Shown: positions 63,997-64,000 of the stretch, in pieces
How positions within the stretch are numbered: the stretch's first letter is position 1
Layout: every line of letters begins with the position of its first letter
Assembly: GCF_012927355.1 (NCBI RefSeq)
Contig: NZ_JABBGK010000002.1
Location: 888,758 to 952,757, forward strand
Direction of reading: 5' to 3'
From: Rhizobium terricola
GTDB taxonomy: Bacteria > Pseudomonadota > Alphaproteobacteria > Rhizobiales > Rhizobiaceae
Length of the DNA stretch: 64,000 bases
Made by a program: the position numbers and the translations under genes
Notes under the pieces: generated by a model
Databases searched by the model: none
What the model saw: only the letters and a program-made list of their open reading frames with translations
What the model was told of the DNA's origin: nothing

Positions 63997-64000
63997 GCAT

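Overview
The window looks like chromosome of a Rhizobiaceae-type alphaproteobacterium (Rhizobium / Agrobacterium / Sinorhizobium lineage). It is GC-rich. Supporting features are a complete alphaproteobacterial C-P lyase cluster with two PhnE permeases and a PhnF regulator, a 211-aa GpmA, a yejABEF cluster, CtrA-type TTAA-N7-TTAA sites, and a dnaK preceded by an alphaproteobacterial sigma-32 promoter. No tRNA, rRNA, insertion sequence or CRISPR array was seen.

1-6.7 kb is an accessory, phage-derived block. It holds unrecognised small genes, two divergent ribbon-helix-helix regulators around three evenly spaced operators, a zinc-ribbon protein, a two-TM protein, a frameshifted tail-assembly-like gene, a terminase-small-subunit-like gene and a phage replication protein with iteron-like repeats inside its coding sequence. 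No integrase, capsid or portal gene is visible, so this is a fragment or a decayed end of an element.

6.8-17.5 kb is a signalling or conflict-type island. A TPR-like Ser/Thr kinase is translationally coupled to an FHA-TM-trypsin-like protease. Divergent from them is a 1558-aa DUF4062-nSTAND1-TM-TPR ATPase. Convergent with that is a two-TM Rossmann protein ending in a ryanodine-receptor (RyR) domain. A frameshifted small secreted protein lies directly upstream of the RyR gene. This is the strongest candidate for an undescribed system in the window.

17.7-38.9 kb is metabolism and transport. It includes a probable 2-oxoadipate to 2-oxoglutarate route (aminotransferase, D-2-hydroxyglutarate dehydrogenase, HglS), a YigZ-family protein, a CoxG-like SRPBCC protein, pncB, a GhrA-like dehydrogenase following yejABEF, mepA, mgsA, glk, an ABC exporter, dapB and gpmA.

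38.9-52.2 kb is the phosphonate cluster: phnF divergent from phnGHIJKL, a hexapeptide acetyltransferase, phnCDE1E2, a DUF1045 2H-phosphoesterase, phnM and phnN. PHO-box-like sites lie before phnG, phnC and the DUF1045 gene, a perfect inverted repeat lies before phnG, and an antisense 31-aa membrane peptide sits between phnI and phnJ.

52.2-64 kb is core chromosome: pcaD-like hydrolase, polA, a three-hairpin intergenic element, a MarR regulator, an M20 dipeptidase, a YbaK-type deacylase, a class A penicillin-binding protein behind a tandem CtrA site, and dnaK with its heat-shock promoter and a 3' hairpin.
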